Shown piece by piece: positions 9,851 to 19,392 of a DNA stretch of 64,000 bases. Each line of letters opens with the position of its first letter. The stretch's first letter is position 1. The notes beneath the pieces were generated by a model. It had not been told where the DNA came from. It did no database searches and saw nothing but the letters and a program-made list of their open reading frames with translations. Where the stretch lies: NCBI RefSeq assembly GCF_003696315.1, contig NZ_RFFN01000001.1, positions 310,001-374,000 on the forward strand. The letters are read 5' to 3'. Source of the stretch: Pseudomonas songnenensis (GTDB lineage Bacteria > Pseudomonadota > Gammaproteobacteria > Pseudomonadales > Pseudomonadaceae). A program made the position numbers and the translations under genes.

Positions 9851-10897
9851 ATGGCCAACGCCCGTCCCTATCGCGTCGCTCTCAACGGCTACGGCCGCAT
9901 CGGCCGCTGCGTGCTGCGTGCATTCTATGAGCGTGGCGCCGCCTTCGATTTTCAGTTCGTTGCCCTCAACGATCTGGCCGACATGGCCAGCCTGGAATAC
10001 CTCACCCGTTTCGACTCCACCCACGGCCGGTTTCCCGGCGATGTGAGCGTCGACGGCGACTGCCTGCATCTGAACGGGCACTGCGTGAAGGTGCTGCGCG
10101 AGTCGACGCCCGAAGCCATCGACTGGCGTGCGCTGGATGTCGATCTGGTGCTGGAGTGCTCCGGCGCCTACACCAGCCGTGCCGATGGCGAGCGCTTCCT
10201 TGCTGCCGGGGTGCCGCGGGTGCTGTTTTCCCAGCCGATGGCCAGCGCGGCGGACATCGATGCCACGGTGGTCATGGGTATCAACCAGCAGCAACTGACC
10301 GGCGCCGAGCGGCTGATCTCCAACGCATCCTGTACCACCAACTGCGGGGTGCCGTTGCTCAAGCTGCTCAACGATGCGGTGGGCATCGAGTACGCCTCGA
10401 TCACCACCATTCACTCGGCGATGAACGACCAGCCGGTGATTGACGCCTACCACCATGAGGACTTGCGCCGCACCCGTTCGGCCTTTCAGTCGGTGATTCC
10501 GGTGTCCACCGGGCTCGCCCGCGGCATCGAGCGCCTGCTGCCGGAACTCTCGGGGCGGATTCAGGCCAAAGCGGTGCGGGTGCCCACGGTGAACGTGTCC
10601 TGCCTGGACATCACGCTGCAGACGGCCTGTGATACCGATGCGCAAACGATCAACCGGGTACTGCGCGAGGCAGCCGAGCATGGCCCGTTGAAGGGACTGC
10701 TGGCTTACACCGAGCTGCCCCACGCCAGTTGTGATTTCAACCACGACCCGCATTCGGCGATCGTCGACGGCAGCCTGACCCGCGCGTCGGGCCCGCGGCT
10801 GGTGAACCTGCTGGCCTGGTTCGACAACGAATGGGGATTCGCCAATCGCATGCTCGACGTCACCGACCACTTTTTGCGCGTGGCTGGACGTCCCTAG
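9851..10897 (+). CDS. epd: Erythrose-4-phosphate dehydrogenase (GAPDH family)
   Basis: A 348-residue GAPDH-fold protein: NAD site [17 protein letters not shown] at the N-terminus, catalytic Cys in [10 protein letters not shown] (about residue 159), and C-terminal [12 protein letters not shown]. Position between tkt and pgk, and sequence details such as FSQPMA in place of the usual GAPDH SAP segment, point to Epd. Epd oxidises erythrose 4-phosphate to 4-phosphoerythronate for pyridoxal phosphate synthesis. A true GAPDH role cannot be excluded by sequence reading alone. Confidence 0.88.
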   Translation: MANARPYRVALNGYGRIGRCVLRAFYERGAAFDFQFVALNDLADMASLEYLTRFDSTHGRFPGDVSVDGDCLHLNGHCVKVLRESTPEAIDWRALDVDLVLECSGAYTSRADGERFLAAGVPRVLFSQPMASAADIDATVVMGINQQQLTGAERLISNASCTTNCGVPLLKLLNDAVGIEYASITTIHSAMNDQPVIDAYHHEDLRRTRSAFQSVIPVSTGLARGIERLLPELSGRIQAKAVRVPTVNVSCLDITLQTACDTDAQTINRVLREAAEHGPLKGLLAYTELPHASCDFNHDPHSAIVDGSLTRASGPRLVNLLAWFDNEWGFANRMLDVTDHFLRVAGRP

Positions 10898-10943
10898 CGG
10901 CCCGCGCCTGGAATATCGCTTCTCGACCTTAAGGAAGACCAAC

Positions 10944-12104
10944 ATGACCGTTTTGAAGATGACCGATCTCGACCTCCAGGGTAAGCGCGTGCTGATCCGC
11001 GAGGACCTCAACGTGCCGGTGAAGGACGGCGCGGTGAAGAGCGATGCGCGCATCCTGGCCTCGTTGCCGACCATCAAGCTGGCGCTGGAAAAAGGCGCCG
11101 CGGTGCTGGTCTGCTCGCACCTGGGCCGTCCGGAAGAGGGTGTCTACAGCGAGGAAGACAGCCTCAAGCCGGTCGCCGACTACCTGTCCAAGGCCCTCGG
11201 CCGTGAGGTACCGCTGATCAAGGATTACCTCGACGGCGTCGAAGTCCAGCCGGGTGAGCTGGTGCTGCTGGAGAACGTGCGCTTCAACAAGGGCGAGAAG
11301 AAGAACACCGATGAGCTGGCGCAAAAGTACGCTGCCCTGTGCGACGTCTTCGTCATGGACGCTTTCGGCACGGCCCACCGCGCCCAGGGCTCGACCCACG
11401 GCGTGGCCAAGTTCGCCAAGGTCGCCTGCGCCGGCCCGCTGCTGGCTGCCGAGCTGGAAGCGCTGGGCAAGGCACTGGGCAAGCCGGCACGGCCGATGGT
11501 CGCCATCGTCGCCGGCTCCAAGGTATCGACCAAGCTCGACGTGCTGACCTCGCTGGCCGATATCTGCGACCAGCTGATCGTCGGCGGCGGCATCGCCAAC
11601 ACCTTCCTCGCCGCGGCCGGCTACAACGTCGGCAAGTCGCTGCATGAAGCCGATCTGCTCGACACCGCCAAGGCCATCGCCGCCAAGGTCGCCGTGCCGC
11701 TGCCGGTGGACGTGGTGGTCGCCAAGGAGTTCGCCGAGAGCGCCGAAGCCACGGTCAAGGCCATCGCCGACGTCGCCGACGACGACATGATCCTGGACAT
11801 CGGCCCGAAGACCGCAGCCATGTTCGGCGAGATGCTCAAGGCCTCGCAGACCATCCTCTGGAACGGCCCGGTAGGTGTGTTCGAGTTCGATCAGTTCGGT
11901 AACGGCACCAAGGTGCTGGCTCAGGCCATCGCCCAGAGCCCGGCATTCTCGATCGCTGGTGGTGGTGACACCCTGGCGGCGATCGACAAGTACGGCGTGG
12001 CCGAGCAGATCTCCTACATTTCCACCGGCGGTGGTGCTTTCCTCGAGTTCGTCGAAGGCAAGGTGCTGCCGGCGGTCGAGGTGCTGGAGCAGCGCGCCGG
12101 CTGA
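10944..12104 (+). CDS. pgk: Phosphoglycerate kinase
   Basis: A 386-residue PGK of normal length with the signature [16 protein letters not shown] near the start (RxDxNVP region), [20 protein letters not shown], and the nucleotide-binding [13 protein letters not shown] near the end. It catalyses ATP formation from 1,3-bisphosphoglycerate in glycolysis and the reverse in gluconeogenesis. Start ATG follows TTAAGGAAG. It lies 46 bases after epd in the same operon-like run. Confidence 0.97.
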   Translation: MTVLKMTDLDLQGKRVLIREDLNVPVKDGAVKSDARILASLPTIKLALEKGAAVLVCSHLGRPEEGVYSEEDSLKPVADYLSKALGREVPLIKDYLDGVEVQPGELVLLENVRFNKGEKKNTDELAQKYAALCDVFVMDAFGTAHRAQGSTHGVAKFAKVACAGPLLAAELEALGKALGKPARPMVAIVAGSKVSTKLDVLTSLADICDQLIVGGGIANTFLAAAGYNVGKSLHEADLLDTAKAIAAKVAVPLPVDVVVAKEFAESAEATVKAIADVADDDMILDIGPKTAAMFGEMLKASQTILWNGPVGVFEFDQFGNGTKVLAQAIAQSPAFSIAGGGDTLAAIDKYGVAEQISYISTGGGAFLEFVEGKVLPAVEVLEQRAG

Positions 12105-12240
12105 TCTCGTCGTCGAGGCGAATGCCTCGCTCGGCTCAGGTTGCCGGCGTCATGGCGCTGGCAACGTTAATGGCCTGCAGGCAACCCCGGCCGCTCGCCG
12201 TGGTCTTTGTTCTATCTTGAACAAGGAAAGGGGAAGCACC

Positions 12241-12432
12241 ATGCGCTATGCCGTCGTTGCACTCTGCTGTCTGGGCCTGGCCGGTTGCGCCGGCAATTCG
12301 CCGGATACGGCTTGCCAGGTGCTCGACCCGCCGCCGGTGCTCAGCCCGACTGCCGAGCATGACCAGCGCGTGGAGATCCAGGCCACCGGCGACCCGACCA
12401 TTACGCAAGGCGGCCTGCAGGATTGCCCCTGA
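12241..12432 (+). CDS. Small lipoprotein, unknown function
   Basis: A 63-residue lipoprotein starting at ATG 12241, preceded by AAGGAAAGGGGAA. The signal peptide ends in a lipobox LAGC (Cys 17). The short mature part is Pro-rich with two more cysteines (TACQVLD and GLQDCP). I do not recognise a family. It lies between pgk and an MliC-like lipoprotein gene 23 bases downstream, probably in one transcript. Confidence 0.7.
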   Translation: MRYAVVALCCLGLAGCAGNSPDTACQVLDPPPVLSPTAEHDQRVEIQATGDPTITQGGLQDCP

Positions 12433-12455
12433 TTGACGCCTGCCAAGGAGAAGGA

Positions 12456-12791
12456 ATGAAACGAGGCCTGTCCATGCTGATTGCAGCGTTGCTGCTCGGC
12501 GGTTGTGGCCATTGGCAATCTGGCCCGGACGCGCCGTTCGTGCGCTGGAAATGCCAGAGCCAGCAGAACATCGCCTGGCGCTACGCCAACGAGCAACGCA
12601 CCGCGATCGACCTGAAAGTTGGCAATAGCGAGCGTATTCACAGCCTGCGCAAGGAACCTGCAACGCGTGGCAGTTTCTATAGCGATGGCGTTATCGCCTT
12701 CCATGACAAGGGTAACGAGGCGCTGGTGTATCGCATTGCCGATGACAAGCTGCTCGCCCACGGCTGCAGTGCATCGCTCATCAGCATCTAG
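12456..12791 (+). CDS. MliC-like lipoprotein (putative c-type lysozyme inhibitor)
   Basis: A 111-residue lipoprotein with lipobox LGGC (Cys 17), chosen to start at ATG 12456 because AAGGAGAAGGA precedes it. The mature domain runs from VRWKCQSQQNIAW to the C-terminal HGCSASLI with paired cysteines, a YSDGVIAFHDKGNEALVYR segment and a beta-rich pattern, as in the MliC/PliC fold that blocks host lysozyme. The similarity is by pattern only; the key Ser/Lys inhibitory loop cannot be aligned with confidence. Outer-membrane anchoring is inferred. Confidence 0.68.
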   Translation: MKRGLSMLIAALLLGGCGHWQSGPDAPFVRWKCQSQQNIAWRYANEQRTAIDLKVGNSERIHSLRKEPATRGSFYSDGVIAFHDKGNEALVYRIADDKLLAHGCSASLISI

Positions 12792-12970
12792 CCGTAAAAC
12801 GAGTAGAAGCTGCCCCGTCGATTTGGGGCATGAATTGAAAGCGCTGGCGGGACGCTGGCATTTGTCGCTCCCGCCTCTACAATGCCGCGCCGCGTGCGGC
12901 GCTTGAACAGCGCCGGCCACTGCGGCAGGCTCTACACGATCAAACGACCCAGACCGGGAGAAAGGAAAAC

Positions 12971-14035
12971 ATGGCACTCATCAGCATGCGCCAGATGCTC
13001 GACCACGCCGCCGAGTTCGGCTACGGCGTGCCGGCCTTCAACGTCAACAACCTCGAGCAGATGCGCGCCATCATGGAAGCGGCCGACAAGACCGATTCCC
13101 CGGTGATCGTCCAGGCTTCCGCCGGTGCGCGCAAATATGCCGGTGCGCCGTTCCTGCGTCATCTGATCCTGGCGGCCATCGAAGAATTCCCCCATATCCC
13201 GGTGTGCATGCACCAGGACCATGGCACCAGCCCGGACGTCTGCCAGCGCTCGATCCAGCTCGGCTTCTCCTCGGTGATGATGGACGGTTCGCTGCGCGAA
13301 GACGGCAAGACCCCGGCCGACTACGACTACAACGTCCGCGTGACCCAGCAAACGGTCGCCTTTGCCCATGCCTGCGGTGTCTCCGTCGAAGGTGAGCTGG
13401 GTTGCCTGGGCAGCCTGGAAACCGGCATGGCCGGTGAGGAAGACGGCGTCGGCGCCGAAGGCGTGCTCGATCACAGCCAGCTGCTGACCGATCCGGAAGA
13501 AGCCGCCGACTTCGTCGCCAAGACCAAGGTCGACGCTCTGGCGATCGCCATCGGCACCAGCCACGGCGCCTACAAGTTCACCAAGCCACCGACTGGCGAC
13601 ACCCTGTCGATCCAGCGCATCAAGGAAATCCACGCGCGTATCCCGGATACCCATCTGGTGATGCACGGTTCCTCCTCGGTGCCGCAGGAGTGGCTGCAGA
13701 TCATCAACCAGTACGGCGGCGAGATCGGCGAAACCTACGGCGTGCCGGTCGAGGAAATCGTCGAGGGCATCAAGTACGGCGTGCGCAAGGTCAATATCGA
13801 CACCGACCTGCGTCTGGCTTCCACCGGTGCGATTCGCGAGTTCATGGCGAAGAACCCCAGCGAGTTCGACCCGCGCAAGTACTTCGCCAAGACCGTCTCG
13901 GCCATGCGCGACATCTGCATCGCCCGCTACGAAGCCTTCGGCACCGCCGGCAATGCCAGCAAGATCAAGCCGATCTCGCTCGAAGGCATGTTCCAGCGCT
14001 ACGCCAGTGGTGAACTGGACCCGAAGATCAACTGA
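12971..14035 (+). CDS. fba: Fructose-bisphosphate aldolase, class II
   Basis: A 354-residue class II (zinc) aldolase of the Calvin-cycle-like subgroup. Visible are [16 protein letters not shown], the metal-site [11 protein letters not shown], and GSSSVPQEW (phosphate binding), then [11 protein letters not shown] near residue 277. It cleaves fructose 1,6-bisphosphate to triose phosphates and serves gluconeogenesis in pseudomonads. Start ATG 12971 follows GAGAAAGGAAAA. It closes the tkt-epd-pgk-fba run and has a strong terminator. Confidence 0.97.
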   Translation: MALISMRQMLDHAAEFGYGVPAFNVNNLEQMRAIMEAADKTDSPVIVQASAGARKYAGAPFLRHLILAAIEEFPHIPVCMHQDHGTSPDVCQRSIQLGFSSVMMDGSLREDGKTPADYDYNVRVTQQTVAFAHACGVSVEGELGCLGSLETGMAGEEDGVGAEGVLDHSQLLTDPEEAADFVAKTKVDALAIAIGTSHGAYKFTKPPTGDTLSIQRIKEIHARIPDTHLVMHGSSSVPQEWLQIINQYGGEIGETYGVPVEEIVEGIKYGVRKVNIDTDLRLASTGAIREFMAKNPSEFDPRKYFAKTVSAMRDICIARYEAFGTAGNASKIKPISLEGMFQRYASGELDPKIN

Positions 14036-14049
14036 TCGGTCCGGATATG

Positions 14050-14076
14050 AAAAAGCCCGCTTCGAGCGGGCTTTTT
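14050..14076 (+). terminator. fba terminator
   Basis: Stem AAAAGCCCGCT / AGCGGGCTTTT with loop TCG, ending in a T run, lies 15 bases after the fba stop. It can also stop the convergent receiver gene. Confidence 0.9.
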
Positions 14077-14094
14077 CGTGTGCGCCTGACTCGC

Positions 14095-14475
14095 TCAGCT
14101 GGCGAGCAACTGCTGGATCTGGCTGCGCAACGTATCCAGGGCGAAGGGCTTGGCCAATACCGGCGCGGAGCGGGCGATCGGGCTGCCCGACTCGTAGATC
14201 TCGATGGGATAACCGCTGATGAAGATCACCTTGAGGTCAGGCCGAAGCTTGAGCGCAGGTTCCGCGATCATTACCCCCGATACGTTGCCCGGCAGGCGAA
14301 AGTCCGTTACCAGCAGATCCAGGTGTGGCTTGGTCGCCAGGATTTCGAACGCCTTGGGCGCACTGTCTGCCTCTAGCACCTGATAGCCCTCGCCGGCCAG
14401 ATAATCGGCGAGCAGGCTGAGGATATGCGGCTCGTCTTCGACGAGCAGGACGATTTTCGGCGGTGCGTGGTTCAT
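14095..14475 (-). CDS. Stand-alone response-regulator receiver
   Basis: A 126-residue CheY-like receiver with no output domain. The acidic pair is in LLVEDEPH (about residues 11-14), the phospho-acceptor Asp in LLVTDFRLPG (about D57), the Thr/Ser switch in IFISGYP and the Lys in PVLAKPF. It would accept phosphate from an unlinked histidine kinase; no kinase is encoded nearby. Such single-domain receivers often act on hybrid kinases. Convergent with fba across the shared terminator. Confidence 0.85.
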   Translation of the reverse strand: MNHAPPKIVLLVEDEPHILSLLADYLAGEGYQVLEADSAPKAFEILATKPHLDLLVTDFRLPGNVSGVMIAEPALKLRPDLKVIFISGYPIEIYESGSPIARSAPVLAKPFALDTLRSQIQQLLAS

Positions 14476-14765
14476 GGTGGTCTCGATGTTGCCTTACGTG
14501 CTGCATGCCAGCCCGTTGCGAGCCGGACAGGGTTTCGACAGGCTGCGCGCTGCAAGTTTCAGTCCTGCAGCCGGACGGTCATCACTTTCCCTGCGCTGCT
14601 GTGCGCTGGCGCACGTTGTGGGCGTCATCCTCGCCGCTTCCGGCGCAGCGCTCAATGCCGACCTTAGCCGGGGGCGCCGAGCCGGGGGTGCCCAGCCCCC
14701 GAGCCGGCTGGCCTTGGGCTGCGGGCCGCGGTAGGGTGGTCGGCCAGGTATCGCAGGAGTACATC

Positions 14766-15380
14766 ATGAGCGAATCGGAACAGGCCGCGCAGCGCACGCT
14801 CGAGTATTACCGCCTCAATGCGGACGCCTTTCGCGAGGGCACCCGCGAGCATGACGTCAGCCAGAACCTCGATGCCCTTCTGCGTCACATTCAGGCACAG
14901 CCCCCGCTGCGCATTCTCGATCTTGGCTGCGGTCCGGGACGAGACCTCAAAGCACTTACTGGTCGGGGACATGTCGCGGTAGGGCTCGACGGAACCGAAG
15001 CGTTCGTTCAGATGGCTCGCGCTGAAAGCGGCTGCGAAGTCTGGCATCAGGACCTGCTGCATTTGCAATTGCCGTCCGAGTCGTTCGACGGCATTTTCGC
15101 CAACGCCGTGCTGTTCCATGTACCGAGTGCCCATCTACCCGAGGTGCTGTCGCAGTTGCACGGCACGCTGAAGCCGGACGGGGTGCTGTTCTGCTCCAAC
15201 CCGCGCGGGCAGGACGAGGAGGGCTGGAACGGGGATCGCTACGGCGTCTGGTATAGCTGGCCGACCTGGCGCGCGCATGTGCTGGCGGCCGGGTTCGTGG
15301 AACTGGAGCACTATTACCGGCCGGCGGGGTTGCCCCGCGCGCAGCAGCCGTGGCTTGCCAGTGTCTGGCGCAAGGCCTAG
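14766..15380 (+). CDS. Class I SAM-dependent methyltransferase
   Basis: A 204-residue methyltransferase. Motif I is ILDLGCGPGRDLKAL (about 47-61), followed by GLDGTEAFVQMA and a post-motif segment FDGIFANAVLFHVP. Start ATG 14766 follows CAGGAG; the reading frame is open further upstream but without coding-like sequence. Substrate unknown; small-molecule targets are usual for this fold. The 290 bases upstream carry only GC-rich inverted repeats (around 14660-14710). Confidence 0.82.
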   Translation: MSESEQAAQRTLEYYRLNADAFREGTREHDVSQNLDALLRHIQAQPPLRILDLGCGPGRDLKALTGRGHVAVGLDGTEAFVQMARAESGCEVWHQDLLHLQLPSESFDGIFANAVLFHVPSAHLPEVLSQLHGTLKPDGVLFCSNPRGQDEEGWNGDRYGVWYSWPTWRAHVLAAGFVELEHYYRPAGLPRAQQPWLASVWRKA

Positions 15381-15503
15381 GCGGACAGCGCAGGCCGCAG
15401 AATGCAACCTGCGTCACGCTTTATATTGCGTTTTGCACGGCTTAATGCTTTGGCTGGTTTAGCTAACTATATGTTTTTAAACGATAAAATCTGAATATCA
15501 GGG

Positions 15504-15520
15504 TTGGCACGAACGCTGCT
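15504..15520 (+). promoter_or_regulatory. Candidate sigma-54 promoter
   Basis: TTGGCACGAACGCTGCT matches the -24/-12 consensus TGGCACG-N4-TTGC with one change; GG and GC are exactly 10 bases apart. It lies 37 bases before the DUF3509 gene start, in an AT-rich stretch. Confidence 0.5.
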
Positions 15521-15557
15521 CCGTTAAGTCCGCTGGAACTTATTGGAGTACAGAACA

Positions 15558-15836
15558 ATGACCGCTGCACAACAATTCCTTACTGCTGCCTTTCCTGAGT
15601 TCGAAGTGCTCACCGAGCCCCGCCCGGATGGCGGCTTGCTGCTGACCCTGCGCAACGACGACCGCACCCTGGTCAAGCGTGCGCTGTCCAAGGGGCAGAC
15701 CCAGACCCGGATTCAACTGGAGTGGGTCGTCAGCTCGGTTCGTCGCGACCTGGCGCTGGAGGCGGGGATGTCGCCTTCCATCGCGCACCTGCAGAGCCAG
15801 AGCCGTACCGCACTGCCTACCTACGAGTACGCCTGA
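15558..15836 (+). CDS. DUF3509-family small protein
   Basis: A 92-residue protein resembling DUF3509, a small family known from pseudomonads with no assigned function. It has no signal peptide or membrane segment; a central charged region (LRNDDRTLVKRALSKGQTQTR) and a helical IQLEWVVSSVRRDLALE follow. ATG 15558 is preceded by GGAG; an in-frame Met five codons earlier is poorer. A sigma-54-like promoter lies upstream and a terminator directly after, so it is probably a single-gene unit. Confidence 0.7.
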   Translation: MTAAQQFLTAAFPEFEVLTEPRPDGGLLLTLRNDDRTLVKRALSKGQTQTRIQLEWVVSSVRRDLALEAGMSPSIAHLQSQSRTALPTYEYA

Positions 15837-15844
15837 GCCGCCCC

Positions 15845-15873
15845 GGCTGCGGGATGACCGCAGCCATATTTTT
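15845..15873 (+). terminator. Terminator of the DUF3509 gene
   Basis: Stem GGCTGCGG / CCGCAGCC with loop GATGA, followed by ATATTTTT, 9 bases after the stop codon. A second, 7-base-pair hairpin follows at 15878-15897. Confidence 0.8.
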
Positions 15874-15929
15874 CGACACCGGGCCCCAGAGCCCGGTTCG
15901 TTTGCCGTGAAGCCGAAGAGGATTGCCGC

Positions 15930-16403
15930 ATGAACGCCATCGACCTGTTGATTGAGGATCATGAGCGCGTGAAGGACCTGCTGACGCGCCTGACCGATTC
16001 CACCGAGCGCGCCGTGAAGACGCGTACCGAACTGCTGAGCAAGCTGGAAATGGAAGTGACCATCCACACCCAGCTGGAAGAGCAGATTCTCTATCCCGCC
16101 TACAAGGAAGCTGGCGGCAAGGAAGAGGCCAAGATGTACCACGAGGCCAAGGAAGAACACCGTGCGGTGGATGCGCTGGTACTGCCGGATCTGAAGGTGA
16201 CCGATCCGGGCAGCCTCGAATTCTCCGGACGGGCCAAGGTGTGCAAGGAGTTGCTTGAGCACCACATCGAGGAAGAGGAGTCGGAAATGTTCCCGCAGGC
16301 GCGCGAGCTTTTCGATGCCAAGCGCCTCGAAGAGATGGGCGAGCAGATGATTGCGCTGCGCAACCGCCTGAAAAAGGAACTGACGGCCAAGCAGGCCGCC
16401 TGA
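15930..16403 (+). CDS. Hemerythrin-domain protein
   Basis: A 157-residue helical protein with the hemerythrin HHE pattern: DLLIEDHERVKDLL, then THTQLEEQILYP (His/Glu ligands in IHTQLEEQILYPAY), HEAKEEHRAVD and LEHHIEEEESEMFP. It would bind a di-iron centre and oxygen, NO or act in iron/redox protection. Cytoplasmic. AGAGGA precedes the start. A 7-base-pair hairpin (16421-16439) follows the gene. The exact ligand set was judged by eye. Confidence 0.88.
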   Translation: MNAIDLLIEDHERVKDLLTRLTDSTERAVKTRTELLSKLEMEVTIHTQLEEQILYPAYKEAGGKEEAKMYHEAKEEHRAVDALVLPDLKVTDPGSLEFSGRAKVCKELLEHHIEEEESEMFPQARELFDAKRLEEMGEQMIALRNRLKKELTAKQAA

Positions 16404-16626
16404 GTTCCGCGTCTCCTACGCCGGGGCCCACAGCCCCGGTCTGCTCGACCATGGTCTGCCCCCGGACCACCTGCTTTTGCTGACCTGCATCAAAACCGGC
16501 CCGTGACTGCGCTGCGACCCTTAGTGGCTCGATGGCATCATCTGGCGCATATCCTCGACGCAACCCTTGCTCGTAACTGCATGGCGTGCAGTCCGAGTGG
16601 CGTGTGTCCAGCGTACAGGGGCGGGG

Positions 16627-18837
16627 ATGGAAGACGAGCTGAAGGCACTGCTACAACGAGTCGGGCTCGGCCTCGACCAGATTCTCGTGCGCAAACGTTA
16701 CCTGCAGTGGCAGGCCAGTGACGGGCTGCGTCTGAATCGCGCCGCGGCGGAGCTGGAATCTGTGCACCCGGCCTTCATCGACCGACTCTACGAACACCTG
16801 AATGCTTTCGGTCAACCCTCCGCCATGCAGAACGATTCCGTCGGGATCGCACGGCTGAAACAACGTCAGCTGGAGTATTACCGCCGCCTGTGGAACGGCC
16901 CTTACGAGCGTGATTACGTACGCGACCGCCTACTGGTCGGGCTGGTGCATCAGCGTGTTGGCGTCGATCTGGAATGGTATCTGGGGGCGTACCGCCTCTA
17001 CCTGTCGGAAATGCTGCGGACTCTGCTGGGAGACGGCGAGCAGCATGCGCTTTACGACAGCCTGCTGAAGATCGTCTTCTTCGACATGATCCTCGCGATC
17101 GACACCTACAGCGCGGCGCAGCGGCATGCGCTGGAGGACAGCGAGGCGCGACTGACCCGGGCACTGCGCGGCTCCGAGGATGGTATCTGGGAGTGGGACG
17201 TCGAGCGCGATCAGCTGCACCTCTCCGAACGCTGGACCGCCATGCTGGGGATGCCGGTGCAGGCCGGCTATTGCAGCCGCAGCTGGTTCGAACGTGTGCA
17301 CCCGGACGACCTGCCCGGGCTGCGCGAGGCAATCGCCGCCCACCTCAACGGCCGCTCGCCTTCGCTGGCGCACGAATACCGTGTGCGCATGGAGACGGGT
17401 GAGTATCTCTGGGTGCTGGTGCGAGGGGTGGCCGAACGTTGCGAGCAAGGCACGCTGCGCATGGCAGGTTCGCAGACCGATATCAGTGCACGCAAGGCGG
17501 CGGAGGAATGCCTGCGCCACGCTGCTCGCCACGATGCGCTGACAGGTCTGGCCAACCGCCTGCATCTCGATGAGCTGCTCAAGGAGGTGCAGCAGCGTCC
17601 GCATGGTCGAGCCGCTGCCTTGCTCTTCATTGACCTGGACCGCTTCAAGCTGATCAACGACAGCCTCGGCCATGGCGCTGGCGATCAGGTGTTGGTCGAA
17701 GTCGCGCAGCGGCTGTTGCGCTGCCTGCGCCCCGGCGATCATCTGGCGCGCTTCGGTGGTGACGAGTTCGTTGCGTTGCTCGGTGACCTGGCCTGCGAAG
17801 CCGATGCCGAGCGCGTGGCGCAGCGCATGCTGGTCGCCCTGCGCGAGCCGTTGCAGCTTGGCGAGCGCACGCTGTCGGTCAGCGCCAGCATCGGCATCGC
17901 CCCCCTGCAGCGTGACGGGCAGGCGCTGAACGTCCTGCAGGCAGCGGACCTTGCGCTGTACCGCGCGAAAAGCGCCGGCAAGGATCAGTTCGCGCTGTTC
18001 TGCGATGGCCTGCATTCCAAGGCTGCACGCCAGTTGGAGCTGGAAAGCGCACTTGCGCAGGCGCTGACGCGCCGGGAGTTCACGCTGCATTACCAGCCGA
18101 TCTGCCGAGTGGAGCAGGGCCAGCCCTATCTGCTCGGCGTCGAGGCGCTGCTGCGCTGGCGGTTCGAGGACAAGCCGGTTGCGCCCATCGAATTCATTCC
18201 GGTCCTGGAAGAGTCCCGCGAGATCGTCCGGGTCGGCGAATGGGTGCTGCGTGAAGCCTGTCGCCAGGTCCGCCGCTGGCAGCAGGCAGGGCAGACGCAA
18301 CTCTACTGCGCAGTCAATCTGTCGATCCGGCAGCTGCAGCAGGTCGACTTTGCCGAACTGCTGGCGCGGGTATTGTGTGAAACCGGGCTGCCGCCGCAGA
18401 GCTTGCTGCTGGAGATCACCGAGACCCTGCTGATGCACGACAGCGAGATGATGCTGAACTGTCTGCACGAGGTCGCTGCGCTGGGGGTGCGCCTGGCGCT
18501 GGACGACTTCGGCACGGGCTACTGCTCGCTTGGGTATCTGAAACGCTATCCGCTGCACGTGCTCAAGGTCGATCGCAGTTTTATCGCGGCAGCCCCGGAT
18601 GACGCCGATTCGGTCGCGATCAGCGGCGCGATCATCGGATTGGGGCAAAGCCTCGGTCTGGCAGTGGTGGCCGAAGGGGTTGAGCGACCCGAGCAGATCG
18701 AGTTTCTCGTCGCGCAGGGTTGCCAGGCGGTTCAGGGCTACTGGTTCAGCCCGCCGCGGCCGGCGCACGAGTTGCAGGCGCTGTTCGATGGTACACGCCG
18801 AGCCGACGGTCTCTGGGGCTTGCAGCAGCTCCGGTAG
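16627..18837 (+). CDS. Globin-coupled PAS-GGDEF-EAL protein
   Basis: A 736-residue soluble c-di-GMP protein. Residues about 10-165 match a globin-coupled sensor, with candidate haem ligand H108 (LVGLVHQRVGV). A PAS domain with PAC follows (about 175-295), then a GGDEF domain (GGDEF at 377-381, inhibitory-site RxxD at 368-371) and an EAL domain (EALLRW from 506, later LEITETLL, DDFGTGY, LKVDRSFI, VAEGVE). Both catalytic sets look intact, so it may make and break c-di-GMP in response to oxygen. Start at ATG 16627 is preferred since the globin fold begins there; an upstream in-frame Met at 16567 adds 20 unlikely residues. Confidence 0.88.
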   Translation: MEDELKALLQRVGLGLDQILVRKRYLQWQASDGLRLNRAAAELESVHPAFIDRLYEHLNAFGQPSAMQNDSVGIARLKQRQLEYYRRLWNGPYERDYVRDRLLVGLVHQRVGVDLEWYLGAYRLYLSEMLRTLLGDGEQHALYDSLLKIVFFDMILAIDTYSAAQRHALEDSEARLTRALRGSEDGIWEWDVERDQLHLSERWTAMLGMPVQAGYCSRSWFERVHPDDLPGLREAIAAHLNGRSPSLAHEYRVRMETGEYLWVLVRGVAERCEQGTLRMAGSQTDISARKAAEECLRHAARHDALTGLANRLHLDELLKEVQQRPHGRAAALLFIDLDRFKLINDSLGHGAGDQVLVEVAQRLLRCLRPGDHLARFGGDEFVALLGDLACEADAERVAQRMLVALREPLQLGERTLSVSASIGIAPLQRDGQALNVLQAADLALYRAKSAGKDQFALFCDGLHSKAARQLELESALAQALTRREFTLHYQPICRVEQGQPYLLGVEALLRWRFEDKPVAPIEFIPVLEESREIVRVGEWVLREACRQVRRWQQAGQTQLYCAVNLSIRQLQQVDFAELLARVLCETGLPPQSLLLEITETLLMHDSEMMLNCLHEVAALGVRLALDDFGTGYCSLGYLKRYPLHVLKVDRSFIAAAPDDADSVAISGAIIGLGQSLGLAVVAEGVERPEQIEFLVAQGCQAVQGYWFSPPRPAHELQALFDGTRRADGLWGLQQLR

Positions 18838-18998
18838 CCAGCGATCGATTGCGATGATCGTCGCGATGGCAGCACCGGAGCCGCCGGCAATCGGGCCGGC
18901 AGGGGCACTCTTGCGTCTCGAAGCGGTCAACCTTCTGTGAATCTGACGATTCAAGAATTCTCCGGCTACCCGTCGGACCACCCTGAAGGAGGTTAACC

Positions 18999-19328
18999 AT
19001 GCGTCTTACCTATCTGCTGCCCCCCGTACTCGGACTCTTGCTGGTCGGTTGCGGCCCAGACGAAGACCGCGAGCGTGAGCCGACTCCGCCGCCAGCGACT
19101 ACCGAGCAGCCTGCCGCACCTTCCACCGATACCACCACACCGCCAGCTGGCACTGGCACCGGTACCGCTCCGAGCACCGGAACGGGCACTGGCACCGGCA
19201 CCGGCACGTCTGGCGACATGGCCACTCCGCCCGCCGACAACGGCAGCGGCCTGGGCACCGAATCCGGTTCGGGCACTGCGCCCAGCACTGGTACGGGCAC
19301 CGGCACTGGCACCGGCACTTCGCAGTAA
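18999..19328 (+). CDS. Gly-Thr repeat lipoprotein
   Basis: A 109-residue lipoprotein with lipobox LLVGC (Cys 18) and AAGGAGG upstream of the ATG. After a charged and Pro-rich segment the mature chain is low-complexity Gly-Thr, with a 17-residue unit (GTAPST followed by Gly-Thr repeats) present twice, at residues 55-71 and 92-108. No fold is expected; it is probably a disordered cell-envelope protein. The family is not recognised. DNA of this stretch is a run of near-repeats and is prone to length change. Confidence 0.75.
   Translation: MRLTYLLPPVLGLLLVGCGPDEDREREPTPPPATTEQPAAPSTDTTTPPAGTGTGTAPSTGTGTGTGTGTSGDMATPPADNGSGLGTESGSGTAPSTGTGTGTGTGTSQ
19141..19325 (+). repeat. Tandem GGCACY-type repeats inside a lipoprotein gene
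   Basis: Short imperfect hexamers (GGCACC, GGCACT, GGTACG) repeat in two blocks around 19147-19211 and 19276-19325, giving the Gly-Thr tract. The two blocks encode identical 17-residue units, suggesting a recent internal duplication or strong selection on the peptide. Confidence 0.7.
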
Positions 19329-19392
19329 GCGCGGTACCACCTGACCCAGGCACCTTGCGCATTGCGCGAGGTGCCTACCGCAGGAGAAATCG

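Noticed and set aside
19141-19325. Short repeats considered as a CRISPR array
   Set aside because: Repeats are contiguous hexamers with no unique spacers and encode a Gly-Thr tract in a lipoprotein.
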